This document shows positions 32,832 to 43,125 of a DNA stretch of 64,000 nt, piece after piece. The first letter of the stretch is position 1. Each line of letters begins with the position of its first letter. Origin of the DNA: Ephemerocybe angulata (taxonomy: Eukaryota; Basidiomycota; Agaricomycetes; Agaricales; Psathyrellaceae); the NCBI GenBank assembly GCA_013368325.1, contig JAACJK010000001.1, positions 1,426,001 to 1,490,000 of the forward strand, in the 5' to 3' direction. The notes under the pieces were generated by a model. It worked only from the letters and a program-made list of their open reading frames with translations, was not told the DNA's origin and ran no database searches. The position numbers and the translations under genes are program-made.

Positions 32832-33523
32832 GTGCGCAGACTAAGGAGTGACGAGGAAGAAGTTTTCAGGGGAGGAAAGCAGGAAAGCAGTGGGCGACAG
32901 GAAGCCGGATCGCAACTCACACAAGTTTGATATAGAAACGGGTCCGGTGCCAGCGCGCCACTGACAGTGCCAAGAATGACACCTGTCTTGCTGTTTTGTC
33001 GCTGTCTATAGAAGGATATAAAGATGCAGTGTTGGTGTACCTGAACTGTAGAATGGAAAGCTGGAATCGGAAGGATCATGCTCCTCTGAGGCTCTGAGCC
33101 CTCCACCCTTGTATTCCGGCCCTTCTGAAGATTTTGACGAGCATTCTGTACAGATTCCAAGTGGCCTAATAATTAATTGTCACTGTAACTGAAAGCTGCC
33201 GGTTAAGATGATCCATCAATATGCAAAACCTAGCTGCAATCCTCTAGCTGGTTGACAATGCATGCCCGGCCGGGGGTCGAATTAGTTCATGTCTGGTGGC
33301 TAATTTAGATGAAAATCGCCAAGACGGTATTGCAGTAGACGCTCGTATTAGTCATGCTAGACGCCCTGCCGTTACGTCAGCGACTTCCATTTTGAGAGCA
33401 GCAATGGTCCGAGTCACCGGTTTGCTTTGCCTCCATGTCCACGTTGACTCCACGTCGATGGAGAAAATCTGGTCCACCGCCTTATGAGATAACACTTTCT
33501 TGCAACTACCTCTCATTGCCGCC
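32832..33523. other. Intergenic spacer between divergent genes
   Basis: Nothing recognised with confidence. A missing first exon of the SARAF-like gene, with its signal peptide, may lie near 33390-33500. Confidence 0.35.
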
Positions 33524-34606
33524 ATGTCGCGAGTAGAGCTTGCCAAAATCTCGTCCTTGACCTTCTACAAGGATGACCTTACAGCAGCAAGGCGAACCGA
33601 TGCATGGCCCCAGCTCAACTGTGTCGGTTCTGCTTGCAAACTATATCAACCGGAGGCTGTCAGATGTGTGAATACGGGCGGCTCTGGGACGGATATCGAC
33701 TGGAAGGTGCGAAGTTTCTCCTGCTCCGATCCTGGCGTGACCCTCAAACTCTGTTATCGTAGTGCGAAGCTGATCTGCCTGAAGCATTGAGGTTCGGGAA
33801 AGTAGAGGTTAATTGCGAGGGTTGGTCTCGGCCTGGTGACCCGTATGTCTTGAAGGGTAAGCTTGGCGTCTCATACTTGCTTGAATGAAGAGTGGCTGAA
33901 GCGGAGTCCAGGATCTTGTGCCCTAGAGTATCGTTTGGTCCAGGTTCCGGATGCACTTCGCAAAGGACGCACCGACTCTCCCATCTATGGCTCGTCAGAA
34001 TGTACGTCCATGTGTAAGCATACCACCCGTGCTTAAGACTAATCCTTCTGCTCAGCTACGCCATCCTATGACCTATCGACTATAATATTCTGGCTTGCCT
34101 GGTTTGGGATTTTAGCCTTCATCCTTTCCCGTTTCCTTGAGTCCTTTTGGCATCGAGATACACCAGGAACTGCTCATGGTCCCAACTCTGGCCCAACTCC
34201 TGGGCCTGGAGGAGGGGGCGGAGGGCGTGGGTGGTTCCCTGGTGATCATCCTGACTATGGCGGCTCTCCCCCGCCACCATACTCGAAGAATCCTCCTCAA
34301 GGCGCGCAACCTCAAGCGGGATGGCAGAATTGGAGACCAGGATTCTGGACTGGGGCCGCTGTGGCAGGCTTAGCAAATCACCTATGGAACCGACGAAACG
34401 AGGAGCGAGCCCAGCGACCGCCGATCATGCGCCCAGCAGAGCCTTATGGATGGGAGCAACAGTGGAACCCCTTTTCTACCCAACCAACCCGTCGCTCTGC
34501 CTACCGAAGGCCGAGCCACTTCGATAGCAATGACCGAGGGGAGGGCTCGTCTAACTTGGGGGCTATGAGGAGTAGCACCGGGATAGGCGGATCCAACGTT
34601 CGCTAA
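33524..34606 (+). CDS. SARAF-like protein (store-operated calcium entry regulator family)
   Basis: In animals SARAF is an ER membrane protein that restrains store-operated calcium entry. Exons read MSRVELAKISSLTFYKDDLT, AARRTDAWPQLNCVGSACKL, YQPEAVRCVNTGGSGTDIDW, KCEADLPEALRFGKVEVNCE, GWSRPGDPYVLKGSCALEYR: the SARAF luminal domain with its conserved cysteines and DxxW.C pattern. A membrane helix follows (IIFWLAWFGILAFILSRFL), then a Gly/Pro-rich cytosolic tail (PGPGGGGGGRGWFPGDHPDY) and Arg-rich end. Introns lie at about 33706-33766, 33860-33930 and 34001-34054. The frame before MSRVEL reads FLQLPLIAAMSRVE, like a signal-peptide end, but a stop precedes it, so an upstream exon or a later start is needed. 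Fungi lack an obvious STIM/Orai pair, so its fungal role is unclear. Confidence 0.8.
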
Positions 34607-35069
34607 CCATTCCCTGTGTCTCGCCAAATATGTAAGGCGTTCCTTGAATTGTTTGTATAGCAACTATGATGTATATTCTAATCCCTCCCACTCAATTTTG
34701 GATGCTCTGTTGAGCACCTGCATATACTTTACTCATCATTGAGATCGCATCTCGGAGATTACACCCCATGATCGCTGTTCTCGCGTTCTTTTGTGGTAGG
34801 TTGCATACCTTTTCTGGGTCGACTACCTATCAATGGTCATCTGGAACTGTCTCCGTGCTCCTTTTCGACTTGGACACGACACTGGACTTCACGTATCCCT
34901 AGCCCTCTGGAAAATTGTCGGGCTTGTCTCGATTTGCAGCCAAGAATGGGACAAGATACCTAGTAAGTTTACTCTTCTTCGGATAAACAACGGTTAACCA
35001 AGAGTTCAGAACCTATAAAATCTAGAAGTGCACGAGAGCCTAGTCCCTCGACTTTCTTTCTACGTCGAA
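34607..35069. other. Intergenic spacer
   Basis: Upstream region of the first GH5 gene; no gene or repeat recognised. Confidence 0.45.
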
Positions 35070-36932
35070 ATGAAGTCTCTTGCAGGTTTGGTCATTGCTT
35101 TGTTCACGACAGGCGTTTTTGGCCTCGTCCCTTCCCCTGCGATCAAGGCCCGCTGTGACGAAACCCCAACGTCTACTGCGGCGCCCACTCCTACATCCAT
35201 CTGCGAGAATGCCACCAAGTTCAAGTACGCTGGTGTCAATCAAGCTGGTGCTGAATTTGGCAACAATGTCATTCCAGTGCGTCATTTCACCACCGTGCTA
35301 CGCACCCAACATACTCATGTGTTCTCAGGGCTCTCTGGGAACTCATTACATCTGGCCTGCCCCAAGGTGTGTGTGGGAGTTCATCATTTTACTTGCAGGC
35401 CCAAATACCTCGTCATAGCTCTATCGACTACTTCGTCAAAGAGGGGTTCAACACCTTCCGTGTTCCCTTTCAACAAGAGCGCTTGAGCCCCCCAGAGACT
35501 GGAATCGATGGTCCTTTCGAGCCGGTGTACCTTGCTGGTTTGAAGCAGGTTCGTTAACTCAACAGTCAACCTAAACTTTGCTAAATTTCAATTTAGACTG
35601 TTGACTACATCACCAACACCAAGGGTGCTTATGCTGCCATTGAACGTAAGTTGTATCTCGCTCCCTCACTGCATGATGGTATGGCTGATGAAAATGGTGG
35701 TCGGCCCCAGCCCACAACTTCATGATCTACAATGGAAGCTTCATCACTGACGCAGAAGCGTGAGTCTGATATTTCAGAGATGTTGGGAATTTACTAACAG
35801 ATCACCCAGGTTGGCTAAATGTAACTCCTCTCTCGTATCCAAGTCAGTGCAGCAGCGCTAACGACAAGTACCAGTCTGGACCAATGTCGCAACTGAATTC
35901 GTAAGTACACATTCAGCAATTAGCCCTACAAATGTGTGCTCACCTCATTCGCAACAGAAAGACAACGATAAGGTCATCTTTGATATCATGAACGAGCCTC
36001 ACACCCAGGAAGCGAAGATTGTTTTCGAGCTGGTGGGTTGACAACGCCTGGCTTCTTGGTACCACTAAATTGGATTGGCAGAACCAAGCGTCCGTTAACG
36101 CTATCCGCGAAGCAGGAGCAACGACCCAGCTCATTCTTGTGGAAGGTGAGCCTACCCACGCTATTGCATGGATGGGACTTAAATAACGGAATAATGCGTG
36201 CGCCTATGTAGGAACTGGTACGGTACACTCCATCTCCTTACACAGTGATCACGCTCATCGAGCGCCATCATTTGCCATTAGCTTGGACTGGTGCCTGGAG
36301 TAAGTCTACACCACCACATCCATGAGATGAGCACTTCTTTACACTTTCCACCTTCCAGCTTGGACTGGATACAGTGGAAATGGTCTCGTCTTCGGCGCCA
36401 TATCTGACCCCTACAACAATACTGCCATTGGTGAGCTGGCGTGTAACCACCTTCAACAGAGGGGAGCTGACAACACATTACGGCTTAGAAATGCACCAAT
36501 ATCTCGATAGCGATGGCTCCGGAACCTCTCCCGTCTGCGTTTCTCCCACCATTGGAGTCGAACGTATTTCGGATGCGACCAGGTGGTTGAAGGAGAACAA
36601 TCTCAAGGGATTCCTCGGCGAATTGGGTGCTGGATCGAACCCTGATTGCATAGCAGCCGTGAAGGGTGCTCTATGCCATCTCCAACAGTCTGACGTCTGG
36701 CTCGGTGAGCGGGAGATGTTCCTATTGTCGATTCGCCAAGCCTTACACAATGCTTCGTCGCAGGTTTTGCATGGTGGTCTGCTGGACCATGGTGGGGCGA
36801 CGTAAGTCGATTTTCTAGCCTATTCTATGAGGAGGTTCATAAACCATGCCTCAGTATTTCCAGTCCATCGAACCCCCTAATGGGCCGGCTCTTGCGGAGC
36901 TGTATCCGCAAGCCATCAAACCTTTCCTCTGA
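35070..36932 (+). CDS. GH5 endoglucanase, without CBM1
   Basis: Secreted endo-beta-1,4-glucanase of glycoside hydrolase family 5 (subfamily 5-like). It starts MKSLAGLVIALFTTGVFGLV, a signal peptide, then a short Thr/Pro-rich stretch (ETPTSTAAPTPTS) and the catalytic domain KFKYAGVNQAGAEFGNNVIP, SIDYFVKEGFNTFRVPFQQE, KVIFDIMNEPHTQEAKIVFE (acid/base Glu in NEP), ATTQLILVEG, EMHQYLDSDGSGTSPVCVSP, LKGFLGELGAGSNPDCIAAV (nucleophile Glu in GE), [20 protein letters not shown] and IKPFL. About ten short introns are present, including an 11-nt exon at 35810-35820. It is a tandem paralog of the gene at 38413 but lacks the N-terminal cellulose-binding module, so it may act on soluble or amorphous glucan. 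Confidence 0.9.
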
Positions 36933-37247
36933 TACTGCGTTATCTCATGTTACCAAGAGTCTCGAGACTTCATACTGTGCTGTTTTTCTGCCAATCACCT
37001 TGTTACGAAGAAGCATTTAACGGGATAACTCAGGTAACCGTGAGACGTCGCATATCACGAGCCTGGCGACGGTGATGGGTGCGAATCCTTCAGCCTACTC
37101 ATGATTCTCGCATGAGAGCCAGCTCTTTTCAACTCCATTACTCGTCCATAAAGGATAATCCTCGGCTCCCCTCGCTCCCGCTGCGCATCCCTGCGTGCAA
37201 TAGCCATCAGGAATTTTATGCGACAGCTTCCGAATGCGAGAAGAAAC

Positions 37248-38098
37248 AGGACCCCCGAATATACCCTATGAACTCTGATCCAGGAGGGCCTGTTTCTGTC
37301 TGGTCAAAATCCGGAAATTCGGCCAAATCTGTCTGGTCCGGATCTGAGTCCAGCGGACCGTCCCCAAATCTGTCTGGTCCATAGGACCTGAGTCCAAAAT
37401 ATTCGAATTTTCGCTTATTTTCCTCAATTTTTCTCCCCTGCGCTCACGGAGCGCCGAATAGCACCAAATTGCATGTAGATTAGACGTAGTAATCCCTAAG
37501 TGCACCATACAATCCAATTTCATCATTCCTTTCCTGCTTATAGGTTTGCACAGCCTGAGCGAAGTTACGAGCTTTATACAGCGTAACCGCGTCAATCAAC
37601 TCCGCCTCCTGCTTCTTCAAATCGGCAAATCGAGTATACGTGGCGCTATCCATCACAAAAGTATTCTTGTCAGGGTGCGAAGGCTTGATATTTTTCGGTG
37701 AGAGGCGAAGGAGAACTTGGCTGGAAGGAATTTGAGAGAAACAGAGTGTCCGGAGGAGGGCAGTCAAAAAATCAATTATCATCCCCCGTCTCAAAATGTG
37801 ATCGCGTGCGCCAAAGAAAAGCCGTTGCATTCACTACCAAAAATTACTGTCGACCGACCGAGGTTCGAACCCCGGGCTTCACCAGGCTTCCCCTCGACAG
37901 GCCTCGCTACCACTCCACAATCTGTCTGGTCGGGGACCTATGTTGCCTCACCACCTCGTGTTCGTGTCTGGTCGAAAAATCTGACTCCAGGGACCCAAAA
38001 GTCCCAATTTTGTCTGGTCGGAGGTCTCTGAGTCCGCGGCCTACGGCCGCTTCTGTCTGGTCGGGGATCAGAGTTCACAGGGTATATTCGGGGGTCCT
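37248..38098. mobile_element. Nonautonomous DNA transposon (851 bp) with 34-bp TIRs
   Basis: Terminal inverted repeats at 37248-37281 and 38065-38098 match at 33 of 34 bases and begin AGGACCCCCGAATATACCCT. Both ends are flanked by GAAGAAAC (37240-37247 and 38099-38106), an 8-bp target duplication. The interior has no transposase. Seven copies of TGTCTGGTC occur near the ends, all in the same direction. It also holds a 116-codon minus-strand frame and a tRNA-like B-box. An 8-bp duplication fits hAT, P or KDZ-type enzymes; the superfamily is not decided. Confidence 0.88.
37480..37830 (-). CDS. Unassigned open frame inside the nonautonomous element
   Basis: A 116-codon frame ends VTLYKARNFAQAVQTYKQER, NDEIGLYGALRDYYV. 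The helical C-terminal half (YTRFADLKKQEAELIDAV) looks protein-like, while the N-terminal part does not. It may be a captured gene fragment or chance. No family recognised. Confidence 0.25.
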   Translation of the reverse strand: MQRLFFGARDHILRRGMIIDFLTALLRTLCFSQIPSSQVLLRLSPKNIKPSHPDKNTFVMDSATYTRFADLKKQEAELIDAVTLYKARNFAQAVQTYKQERNDEIGLYGALRDYYV

Positions 38099-38412
38099 GA
38101 AGAAACACTGGTCTCGTCTCAGCAACATGAACGACGGCGTTTTTGGCGAGAGGGGCCTTTTCGATCCGAAGAATCATCCACAGGTAAGAACCACAGGCTG
38201 CGGTAGCTATCGACTCTCTGTTTTCAATTGATCTGGTTTCTCCGCATTTATGCAGATAGGCGCTGCTTCTCTGGGTTACTCGATCCCAGATATTTTTGTT
38301 CTGTGCATCCGTCGTTCGGTCGGGTAATTGGCGGGGAATATAAGCGCGCCTGGATACTATTGAAGGCCAATATATAAGGCGGAAAGCCGTGTCCTAGGCC
38401 TCATCAATCACG

Positions 38413-40323
38413 ATGAAGTCCATCTTCTCCCCATTGGCATCGATCGTCGTCGCGGCCTTGGCCGTGCGCACTCTAGCTACCGGCCCTTACGGACAATGCG
38501 GGGTAACAATTTCGGAATGTCTATCTCGACATTGATACTGAACATTTCTTTAAGGGTAGCGGCTTCTCTGGGGACAAGAACTGTGACGCTGGGTATGCTT
38601 GCACAGTGGTCAATGAGTGGTACCACCAATGTCTTCCGGGAGCTGCAACGACCGGGACACCAACGACGACGACAACATCCACCACCACTACTACCGCAAC
38701 GACAACCACGAGCTCTGCGGGCTCCTCTGCTTGTCCCGGGGCTGTGGCAAAATTCAAGTACTTCGGTGTCAACCAATCTGGCGCTGAGTTCGGCGATGCT
38801 TACATCCCTGTGCGTGACTACTGACGAGGGCTTTAAGCTTCAAGCCTCCGAGTCACATACTAATAATATCGCTCAGGGTACTCTCGGCAAGGATTATACT
38901 TGGCCAAGCCCCAGCTCTGTGGATTACTTCGTTAACCAAGGGTTTAACACCTTCCGTATTGCCTTCAAGCTTGAGCGGCTGAGTCCCCTTGCTGGCGGAC
39001 TTGCTGGAGCATTTGACCAGACCTACCTTCAGGGTCTGCGGACGGTAAGAATGAACCTTATCAGCTCGAATAGTACCGTTTACCCCGTTCCACAGATCGT
39101 GGAATATATCACCAGGAAGGGTGCCTTCGCTGTTGTTGAACGTGCGTATTGGGACAGTCATTCTAGAGGCAACGTTTAATGAAAACCCGACAGCCCACAA
39201 CTACATGAGGTACAATGGCAACGTCATCACCGATACCACCGCCTTTGGAAACTGTGAGTCGTGTCGATTCTGAAGTTCAAACGAAACATACACTTACGTG
39301 CATATAACAGGGTGGACGAAGCTTGCCAACGAATTTGTACGGAACCCCAAACGGAAAGAAAGTCCTAATTACTAACGTACACTCCCCCAGAAATCTAACA
39401 ACAATGTTATCTTCGGTGAGAACGACGGTGCTGGACTTCATCTGCTTCTTTCTGACTGCATTGGTCAGACATCATGAACGAGCCCAACGGCATGGATGCT
39501 CAAGTCGTCTTCAACCTGGTGCGTTGCCAGAATCTTTTAAGTCGGGAACAGGCTGCTTACCCATGGTAAAGAACCAAGCTGCCGTCAACGGTATCCGAGC
39601 GGCTGGTGCTACCACCCAGCTCATCCTTGTTGAAGGAACTTGTAAGCGACTCTCTTGTATTTCCTTTTTCACAAACTGAAACAATTCTAAATAGCATGGA
39701 CTGGGGCGTGGAGTACGTTTGGTGCAGCTCGTTCTCACATTTAAACTAATTCTTGTCTAGCCTGGACTTCTAGCGGCAACAGCAACGCTTTCGGCGCAAT
39801 CCGCGATCCTAACAACAATGTTGCCATTGGTTAGTTGGTCCTTAACATCGAAGTTCTTCGCTCATTGGAATATGGCAGAGATGCACCAGTACCTTGACTC
39901 GGATGGCTCAGGCACCAGTGCGACGTGTGTTTCGGGAACGATTGGCTCCGAGCGTCTCCAAGCTGCTACGAACTGGCTAAAGCAGAACAACCTGAAGGGT
40001 TTCCTGGGTGAGATCGGCGCTGGATCTAACCCTACCTGTATCTCTGCTGTAAAGGGTGCTCTGTGCTCTATGCAGACCTCGGGAGTTTGGATTGGTAAGT
40101 GGTCCACCGGTTCGTTTCCGAACTGTAGAGTCTGAGTTTTGCTTTTCAAAGGTGCTCTGTGGTGGGCCGCCGGGCCTTGGTGGGGAGACGTAAGTCCATA
40201 TACACACTCCTCCGAAGTAATATAACTAACCAGCTCTTTTAATAGTACTTCCAATCGATTGAGCCCCCCAATGGTGCTGCAATCTCGCAGATCCTTCCTC
40301 AGGCTTTGAAGCCGTTCATGTAA
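38413..40323 (+). CDS. GH5 endoglucanase with N-terminal CBM1
   Basis: Secreted modular cellulase. It starts MKSIFSPLASIVVAALAVRT, a signal peptide, then a fungal CBM1 (YGQCGGSGFSGDKNCDAGYA, CTVVNEWYHQCLPG; four cysteines and surface aromatics, with Phe where Trp is common). A Thr-rich linker of about 25 residues leads to the GH5 domain: KFKYFGVNQSGAEFGDAYIP, SSVDYFVNQGFNTFRIAFKL, VIFDIMNEPNGMDAQVVFNL (acid/base Glu), LKGFLGEIGAGSNPTCISAV (nucleophile Glu), [20 protein letters not shown] and LKPFM. About a dozen introns. It shares domain order and most intron positions with the gene at 35070 and is the likely less altered copy of the tandem pair. Confidence 0.93.
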
Positions 40324-40855
40324 ACAACGGCTCCTTCAACGCAAGTGTAATGACGATATACCCTTGATGTGCGCCTTTGAAAAATGAAACCGAATGAGTC
40401 TCTTTTCTTTGAGTTTCGCTTCGTACAGAATCCCCACCGGTGTCCAGTCGGTGAGCATTGCAATACGAATAGGGGCCTCATCGCGATAGGGGTTATTATG
40501 TAATTTCGGGCTCAATCCAGCGTGCGGGCGTCAAAACATCAGTCGGGCGCTCTCTGCTTTCTACCCCAACTCGGGTAATCTACTTCAATCGCTCCCGCCT
40601 AAACGTATGCCGAAAGTCGTCCCTCGATAGAACCAGGTCATGGGATACGGTGTACGCGTAAAGCTTCTGACTGTCAGCCCAATCTTGAGCATGCAATTAT
40701 CACCTAGATAAAGCGAAGGCGGAAACGTAACGCGGTGGACCCTTGCTTGGGATACTATGAAGAAGACTCTCATGAGACAAGAATTTTACAGGTTTGACCA
40801 TGGCCGTACCCGCTGTATTACCCATCTGACTTAGAGGAAGAATCCCTCCCTCCCA
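40324..40855. other. Intergenic spacer
   Basis: No gene or repeat recognised; it may hide a first exon for the following gene. Confidence 0.4.
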
Positions 40856-41971
40856 GTGAATACATCGCCAGTCGGACAAAAGGGCCAACAAATTAGCAAA
40901 TCTCCAGCACCGTATCGTCTAACCGCCTTGTCGAATGCTGGAAATAATCATCGACAAGTTGGAGTTGAGGAATTTTTGAGAACTAATGCGGCTCGGCGCC
41001 CTGCCTTGCGAGCTAAACTCGGGCGTCTATGCCCCACCAAGGCCAACGAATCTGCCCAGGAGAATTTCGGAGGAACTACTACGCCGCCATGCCCCTCGCC
41101 ACCTCTTTCTAATATTGAATTCGAAGTCTCTCCCATGGCGAGGCCTGGAATCGATTTCATAACTGGTCAAATCTACCGAAACTCGGGGTGCAAGACGGAC
41201 CTTCACGCGGAATCGGATTCGGAGAAACGCTCACTTCCTGACATCGCTGTACTGGAATACGAAGCAAGCTCTGAAGACCCGGACTCGCTTCCCTTCTCCG
41301 ATGTAGAATCTCTTCGTCTGCGGTCAAGAACAGTCAAATGGCGGCGTATTGTCGAAGATGAATCGGATTCCGACGCCGACGATGGTTCAGATTTCGGAGA
41401 AGAATCACCCCCAGTGAAAAAGACTCAGAAGCCAGCGAAGAACAAGAAATATCGAACGAAGTCCTTAGGAACCCGGCTATTCGAGGCTTGTGCGGCAACG
41501 GACGGCAACCCCTTAGACAGTCTTGTCGTCTCCCCAGCAGAAGGGAAGGCTGAAGCCTCTTCCGGTTCAGCCCAGACCCAACGGAAGCCCCTTCAATTTT
41601 CACCAGAAGATAGCTCTCGCGCGTCGAGCTGTATTCCTCTCGGGAAAAGAACCTTTCTGGTAGACCCCTGGCGAACTGATCCGCTCCGAGATGCGTACTT
41701 TGCTACGAGGAAGATGACGCCGTCCCGCCCTAAGACCGTTGAAATGTCACATCAAACCCACAAATCACTCTCGAATTGGATGCCGATACTGGAGGAGCAA
41801 CACATGATTGGAGGAACTCCTCCCCAAAAGAGGGTCCGACGAAAGCGTGGATTAGGAAAGGGAGATCCCCAAATTCCAAAAGTCACTTTCCATCCTCTTC
41901 CCTTCGTCCTCCTTGCAGAATCACAGATGGACAAGGCTCGTAGGAATGCGGAAGCTGATACGGAAATTTGA
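40856..41971 (+). CDS. Hypothetical charged nuclear-type protein
   Basis: An intron-free frame of about 370 codons ends at 41971. The first in-frame ATG is at 41135 (MARPGIDFITGQIYRNSG), but protein-like sequence (RPALRAKLGRLCPTKANESA) extends upstream to about 40856, so a 5' exon is probably missing. Acidic stretches (EDESDSDADDGSDFGEE) alternate with basic ones (KKTQKPAKNKKYRTKSLG, KRVRRKRGLGKG), typical of disordered nuclear proteins; the basic runs could be localisation signals. No domain recognised and no function proposed. Confidence 0.6.
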   Translation: MNTSPVGQKGQQISKSPAPYRLTALSNAGNNHRQVGVEEFLRTNAARRPALRAKLGRLCPTKANESAQENFGGTTTPPCPSPPLSNIEFEVSPMARPGIDFITGQIYRNSGCKTDLHAESDSEKRSLPDIAVLEYEASSEDPDSLPFSDVESLRLRSRTVKWRRIVEDESDSDADDGSDFGEESPPVKKTQKPAKNKKYRTKSLGTRLFEACAATDGNPLDSLVVSPAEGKAEASSGSAQTQRKPLQFSPEDSSRASSCIPLGKRTFLVDPWRTDPLRDAYFATRKMTPSRPKTVEMSHQTHKSLSNWMPILEEQHMIGGTPPQKRVRRKRGLGKGDPQIPKVTFHPLPFVLLAESQMDKARRNAEADTEI

Positions 41972-42240
41972 ATGATGACCTACCTTGTCCCTGTGTGACA
42001 GTCCACAGCGCTCAGAATGTTCCGACGGCGAGAGAATCGTAGAAATCGTTAATTGTATAGTGTACAAGTTCGTCTGTGGCATGTGCATGAATGAATAAGT
42101 AGTGAAAAGGTATGACTGCGGTCGGAAATGCTGCTAATAAATTATGTGCTTTCAAACCTTCAAAGCGTGTTCGACATGTGGAGTCTGTATGTAGGAATTC
42201 GGTCTCTCGCCATGGGCGGCGGTGTGGACGTGATGCATGG

Positions 42241-43125
42241 TTAGGAGTCCCCTGATCTGGAGCGCGGTTCGATTCGATAGGTACGCATATTAGGGTATCT
42301 TAGAATCAATCCTCTGTTGGTCATTTGTGCATGTATCTCCTCGAACTAGGCGTAACCAAGCCGTATGAGTATGAAACCCCCTGGGTGTAAATGCAAGAGA
42401 CGCACCCTGGTTCCCTCTGGGAGAGGCACCGTCCTGTGGAAGTGTTTCAACGTTCGTTCTCTGTTCAGAACACCACCTTCCATCCACTCTTCGATCTCAG
42501 CATACTCCCAGGTCAGGATGAGCTTGTTCCGTTGGAAGCTGACATGGATATCCGGCTTAGCGACTTCAAGGGGCAGGTCAAAGGTGGCTACTATCGAACG
42601 TCCATCTGTTGACTCTCGCAAGTTACAGCTATAGCGGGGGCCGAGGTCAGCATTTCATTTCTCTGACATAGTCTTTAGACATGGCAGGCACAACGGGACT
42701 GACATGGATTTATGCTTCTTCAACGACTTCGGAACCGAAGAATGAGACTCCATGACGGGGACAGGCATGGGTGGCTGGTCTGCGACGAGAAGTTCCTGTG
42801 TCACTTCCTCCAGGGACTGCACTTTCGGCTTCTCCTTCGCCATTCGGCGTTCCTTTTGCTGGCGGATAGCCCCCCAAACCTGGTCCAGGGAGGATGCATT
42901 GGATGGAGGTTCGACTGGGTCGTCGATACTGGAGCCCACGATGTTTGGAAGCGTGTAAAATTGTTGTCCCCTCCCATAACCAGGCGCTCTCGAAGAATCT
43001 AAGTCTGTCGACGCATCCTCTATTGAAGGATAGTCGATGCCGGTGACGGCTGGTGTAACTGGTGAACGGGCTGCTTTATCGAGCGTTGATGAGAAGTCTC
43101 TACGATATTGATTGTGAGGGGGCAT
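42241..43125 (-). CDS. Hsp20-like (alpha-crystallin domain) protein
   Basis: Starts MPPHNQYRRDFSSTLDKAAR at 43125. About 150 mostly disordered residues precede an alpha-crystallin-type beta sandwich: RESTDGRSIVATFDLPLEVA, KPDIHVSFQRNKLILTWEYA, RERTLKHFHRTVPLPEGTRF, EEIHAQMTNRGLILRYPN. The strand pattern ATFDLPG-like...F.R...LP.G...I.A...N.GL.L.YP is that of Hsp20 holdase chaperones and related CS/Hsp20-like folds. One intron (about 38 nt, GTCAGA...TATAG) precedes the domain. A second (GTGCGT...CCTAG) splits it after EGTR. The long N-terminal extension and the RYP (for xxP) end are unusual. Chaperone activity is inferred. Confidence 0.75.

Noticed and set aside
37838..37930. A functional tRNA gene
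   Set aside because: The B-box is good, but acceptor and anticodon arms do not pair convincingly; kept only as a tRNA-like finding.
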